Assembly: GCA_031771865.1 (NCBI GenBank) | Contig: JASISA010000041.1 | Span: 2,604,001 to 2,668,000 of the forward strand | Source: Nothophaeocryptopus gaeumannii | Lineage: Eukaryota; Ascomycota; Dothideomycetes; Mycosphaerellales; Mycosphaerellaceae | Length of the DNA: 64,000 nt | Direction of reading: 5' to 3' | In this document: positions 61,863 through 64,000 of the stretch, in pieces | How positions within the stretch are numbered: position 1 is the first letter of the stretch | How the letters are laid out: each line of letters begins with the position of its first letter | The notes under the pieces: model-generated | Seen by the model: only the letters and a program-made list of their open reading frames with translations | What the model was told of the DNA's origin: nothing | The model's database searches: none | Position numbers and translations under genes: made by a program

Positions 61863-63126
61863 CTACGACATCTTCGCCCTCTTACTCTTGCCCGGTCTCG
61901 GCTTGCCGCCTTTCATCTTCTTGACCGAATAGCCTCTGTCATCGTTCGTTGACTTGGCATCATTGCTCTTGGAAAAGCGCTTCTTCCCTCCAAAGCCGAA
62001 CTTCTCGTCCTTCTTTTGACGCTTTCTGTTTGGTCCATCTCCCTTCGCTCTGCGCTCGGTACGGTCTTTCTTCTCTGTGACGGCGGCGTCTTCCAAGGCG
62101 ACGTCGAACATGTCGTCTTCCTTCTCGTTGAGATCTGCTCCTTGTCGTTCTATCATATGTCAGTACGACGTCCGGTCTCACAGCAATGTTCAGGCACTTA
62201 CTCCTCTTCAGCGTTTGAATGCGGTCCAGTGTTTTCGTCTTTTCCTTTTGCCTCTCCTGCAGCTTCGCAACTTGCACTGCCTTGCCGAACTTTTTCAGAT
62301 CTCTTTGTCGTCTCGCGTCCGCACTGGCCTTCTTTCTCGCAGCCTCGTCCAGCATCTTTGATCGCACCTTGCCCATCTGCTCTTCTGACTTGACCATCTC
62401 CGCGAAGTAGTCTGTTGGTCTACTGAATGGGACACCTTCCGCCTTCAACTTTGCTCTTGCCTCAGTGACCGCTTCCAGCGATTGCCGGTAAAATGCGAGC
62501 TCGCGGTTGAGATCATCCTCTACGTCCTTGATTTCAACAGGCTCGCCGGATGTGATTGCTTGGACGGCGGAAAAAGGCAGGCTAGACGGAAGAGCGATTG
62601 ACTTCAGTGATCTTAGCAGTGCGGCCGTGTTGTTGATTGTCATGCGCTGGTGCGGGATCACATCGGCGCGATCCTCCGAGGCGAGCGATTCGATGTCTGA
62701 GAGAGGAATATCCTCCTCGTCCTCGTCTTCGTTGCCGTTGCCATTGGCTTGTATGTCGTCTTCTGATTCAGACTCAGACTCATCTGAGAGAGGTCCTATT
62801 TCCACACCACCCTCCTCATCTTGTTCATCTTCCGCCTCTTCACTCTCATCAGTCTCCCAGCCTTCTGCCTCGCCATTTGCTTCCTCTTCTTGTTGCGCTT
62901 TCTTTGCTGCCTTCTTGTCCTTCTTTGGGTTCTTAGTCTTTTGCACCTCTTGCACTTCTTCAGCACCGGCTATCGCATCTTCAAGCGCATCAACATCAAT
63001 TTCGGATCGCTGCTTCGCCCCTTTGCGCTTCTCAGCTTCCTTTTGAAGCTTCTTCTGCTTTTCGAGTTTGTGATCGACGCCCTTCTGCCGGTCTAGGGCA
63101 TCCTTCAGCTTCAGTCCCTTCGCCAT
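61863..63126 (-). CDS. EBP2: rRNA-processing protein Ebp2
   Basis: Exons 63126-62202 and 62149-61863 (52-nt intron, GTAAGT...CTGAC...GATAG) give 403 residues. It is a nucleolar protein of the EBNA1-binding-protein-2 family required for 27S pre-rRNA processing and 60S assembly. The N-terminal half is a Lys/Glu- and Asp/Glu-rich disordered region (GWETDESEEAEDEQDEEGG). The conserved half follows: LPFSAVQAITSGEPVEIKDV, EDDLNRELAFYRQSLEAVTE, ARAKLKAEGVPFSRPTDYFA, EMVKSEEQMGKVRSKMLDEA and LKKFGKAVQVAKLQERQKEK. The tail is basic (FGFGGKKRFSKSN). It is divergent from IMP1 by 199 bp. Confidence 0.95.
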
Positions 63127-63325
63127 TGTGATTCCAGATTCCGTGCGTTGGAAATATGCGACGATGTTCGCGAGTGCTAGTGGAGACCTCACAGAGAAAT
63201 GTCGCAGAAAGTTCTTGCCGAATTTCGCGGAGCTGCTCCGAAACTCTAAACCCCTGTCACGGGCAGATCTGGTGCGCCTTGCAAAGAACTTGCATACAGC
63301 AGTTCTACTTCACATCACTTCTGCG

Positions 63326-63955
63326 ATGCTACGACTGAGGCCACGATGGCCAAGACAGCTTCCATTGAAGCCGCTATATGGGCTACCAATCCGAAAACTG
63401 GCTTCAAATAGCTCGAACCCAGACCGACCGAATCCCATCTCCCGTTTCATTAAATACTACGATCGACCTCTGCAATACCTTATAAGAGCAGCCGCCGTAG
63501 TTCTCGGAGCCCACGTCTTCCTGCAATATGGCTATTCCGCCGACCGCACATACGGAATCTCCATGCTTCCCACCTTAGCCTCTTTCGGAGACTGGGTCGT
63601 CATCAGCAAATACTACCGCCGCGGACGAGATGTTGTAGTAGGAGACCTTGTCAGCTTCAAACACCCTGTGAAGGAGGGAGAACAGGCAATAAAGAGAGTT
63701 ACGGGTCTAGGAGGAGACTTCGTCTTGATGAACACGCCTGGGAAGAGCGATGCGATGATTCAGATTCCCGAGGGGCATTGTTGGGTTGTGGGGGATAATT
63801 TGAAGCATTCGAGGGACTCGAGGGTTTTTGGACCTTTGCCGATGGCTTTGATCAATGGAAAGGTCATTTCGAAGTTTGAGTGGAATGGCGCGATGCCGAC
63901 ATTTGCTTGGATGGATGGCGGACTGCAGCCGGCGGAGGAAGATGATGTTGATTGA
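63326..63955 (+). CDS. IMP1: Mitochondrial inner membrane protease subunit 1
   Basis: A 209-residue, intronless serine-lysine protease of the inner membrane peptidase complex, which matures intermembrane-space proteins. The N-terminal 30 residues (MLRLRPRWPRQLPLKPLYGL) are basic and amphipathic, as in a mitochondrial presequence. A membrane anchor (LIRAAAVVLGAHVFLQYGYS) precedes the catalytic serine in GISMLPTL (Ser79). The general-base lysine is in QAIKRVTGLGGD (Lys123), 44 residues apart as in yeast Imp1. The signature GHCWVVGDNLKHSRDSRVFG completes the leader-peptidase core. The start at 63326 is preferred because upstream codons of the same frame do not look like coding sequence. Confidence 0.93.
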   Translation: MLRLRPRWPRQLPLKPLYGLPIRKLASNSSNPDRPNPISRFIKYYDRPLQYLIRAAAVVLGAHVFLQYGYSADRTYGISMLPTLASFGDWVVISKYYRRGRDVVVGDLVSFKHPVKEGEQAIKRVTGLGGDFVLMNTPGKSDAMIQIPEGHCWVVGDNLKHSRDSRVFGPLPMALINGKVISKFEWNGAMPTFAWMDGGLQPAEEDDVD

Positions 63956-64000
63956 GATGGGAAAATGCAGCAAACCCATCATTGCATGAGCGCAGTCATC

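Noticed and set aside
1..64000. tRNA genes and CRISPR arrays
   Set aside because: No T-loop GGTTCRANYCC block with a matching acceptor stem was noticed on either strand by eye, and no regular direct-repeat array exists. A tRNAscan-type search would be decisive for tRNAs.

Overview
This window is nuclear DNA of a filamentous ascomycete (Pezizomycotina; a Dothideomycete is my best guess, an inference from gene style only). The evidence is short introns of 45-80 nt with GTRNGT donors and CTAAC/CTGAC branch points, eukaryotic housekeeping genes (eS24, Ebp2, Imp1, Pus4, centrin, Efm3), 2EXR F-box-like and BTB families typical of fungi, a Zn2Cys6 regulator and a fungal NRPS.

Layout. 0-3.3 kb: mostly gene-poor, with a degraded 54-bp repeat pair and an F-box-like gene. 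3.3-5.7 kb: divergent eS24 and the EF2 lysine methyltransferase Efm3. 6.1-7.8 kb: an RS-rich protein kinase broken by two in-frame stops. 8.8-10.5 kb: a cytochrome P450. 10.6-12.9 kb: no recognisable gene. 12.9-16.0 kb: a 2H phosphoesterase and a TPR-SET protein, convergent. 16.6-18.7 kb: a 2EXR gene with a one-base frameshift, and a decayed paralogue beside it. 20.2-21.1 kb: centrin. 21.3-24.0 kb (minus strand): a host transcript whose introns carry six box C/D snoRNAs. Their antisense elements and order match the yeast snR78-77-76-75-74-73 polycistron. 24.3-26.1 kb: truncated tyrosinase and FAD-monooxygenase remnants. 26.2-29.3 kb: a sugar-transporter gene split by a 5'-truncated LINE with an 11-bp target-site duplication. 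31-34 kb: two BTB genes and a dimeric-barrel protein, the last two frameshifted.

34.7-51.9 kb looks like a compact secondary-metabolite locus. It holds a Zn2Cys6 activator and an MFS exporter (both plus strand), a repeat protein of unknown function, a 2608-residue NRPS (minus strand) with the order partial C - A1 - T - C - A2 - N-methyltransferase - T - thioesterase, a DUF7704 membrane protein and an NTF2-like protein cut short by a stop codon. The first adenylation domain lacks the aspartate that grips an alpha-amino group. The predicted product therefore joins a non-alpha-amino starter (hydroxy acid, anthranilate-like or other) to an N-methyl amino acid.

52-64 kb is again housekeeping: a DHHC palmitoyltransferase, an HSBP1-like protein, an RFTS-domain chromatin protein, Pus4, a MYND protein and its decayed paralogue, Ebp2 and Imp1. 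Several pairs are divergent and share promoters.

A recurring theme is single lesions (one-base frameshifts or single stops) in genes that otherwise read cleanly. These are either real recent decay or consensus errors, and they are listed separately.
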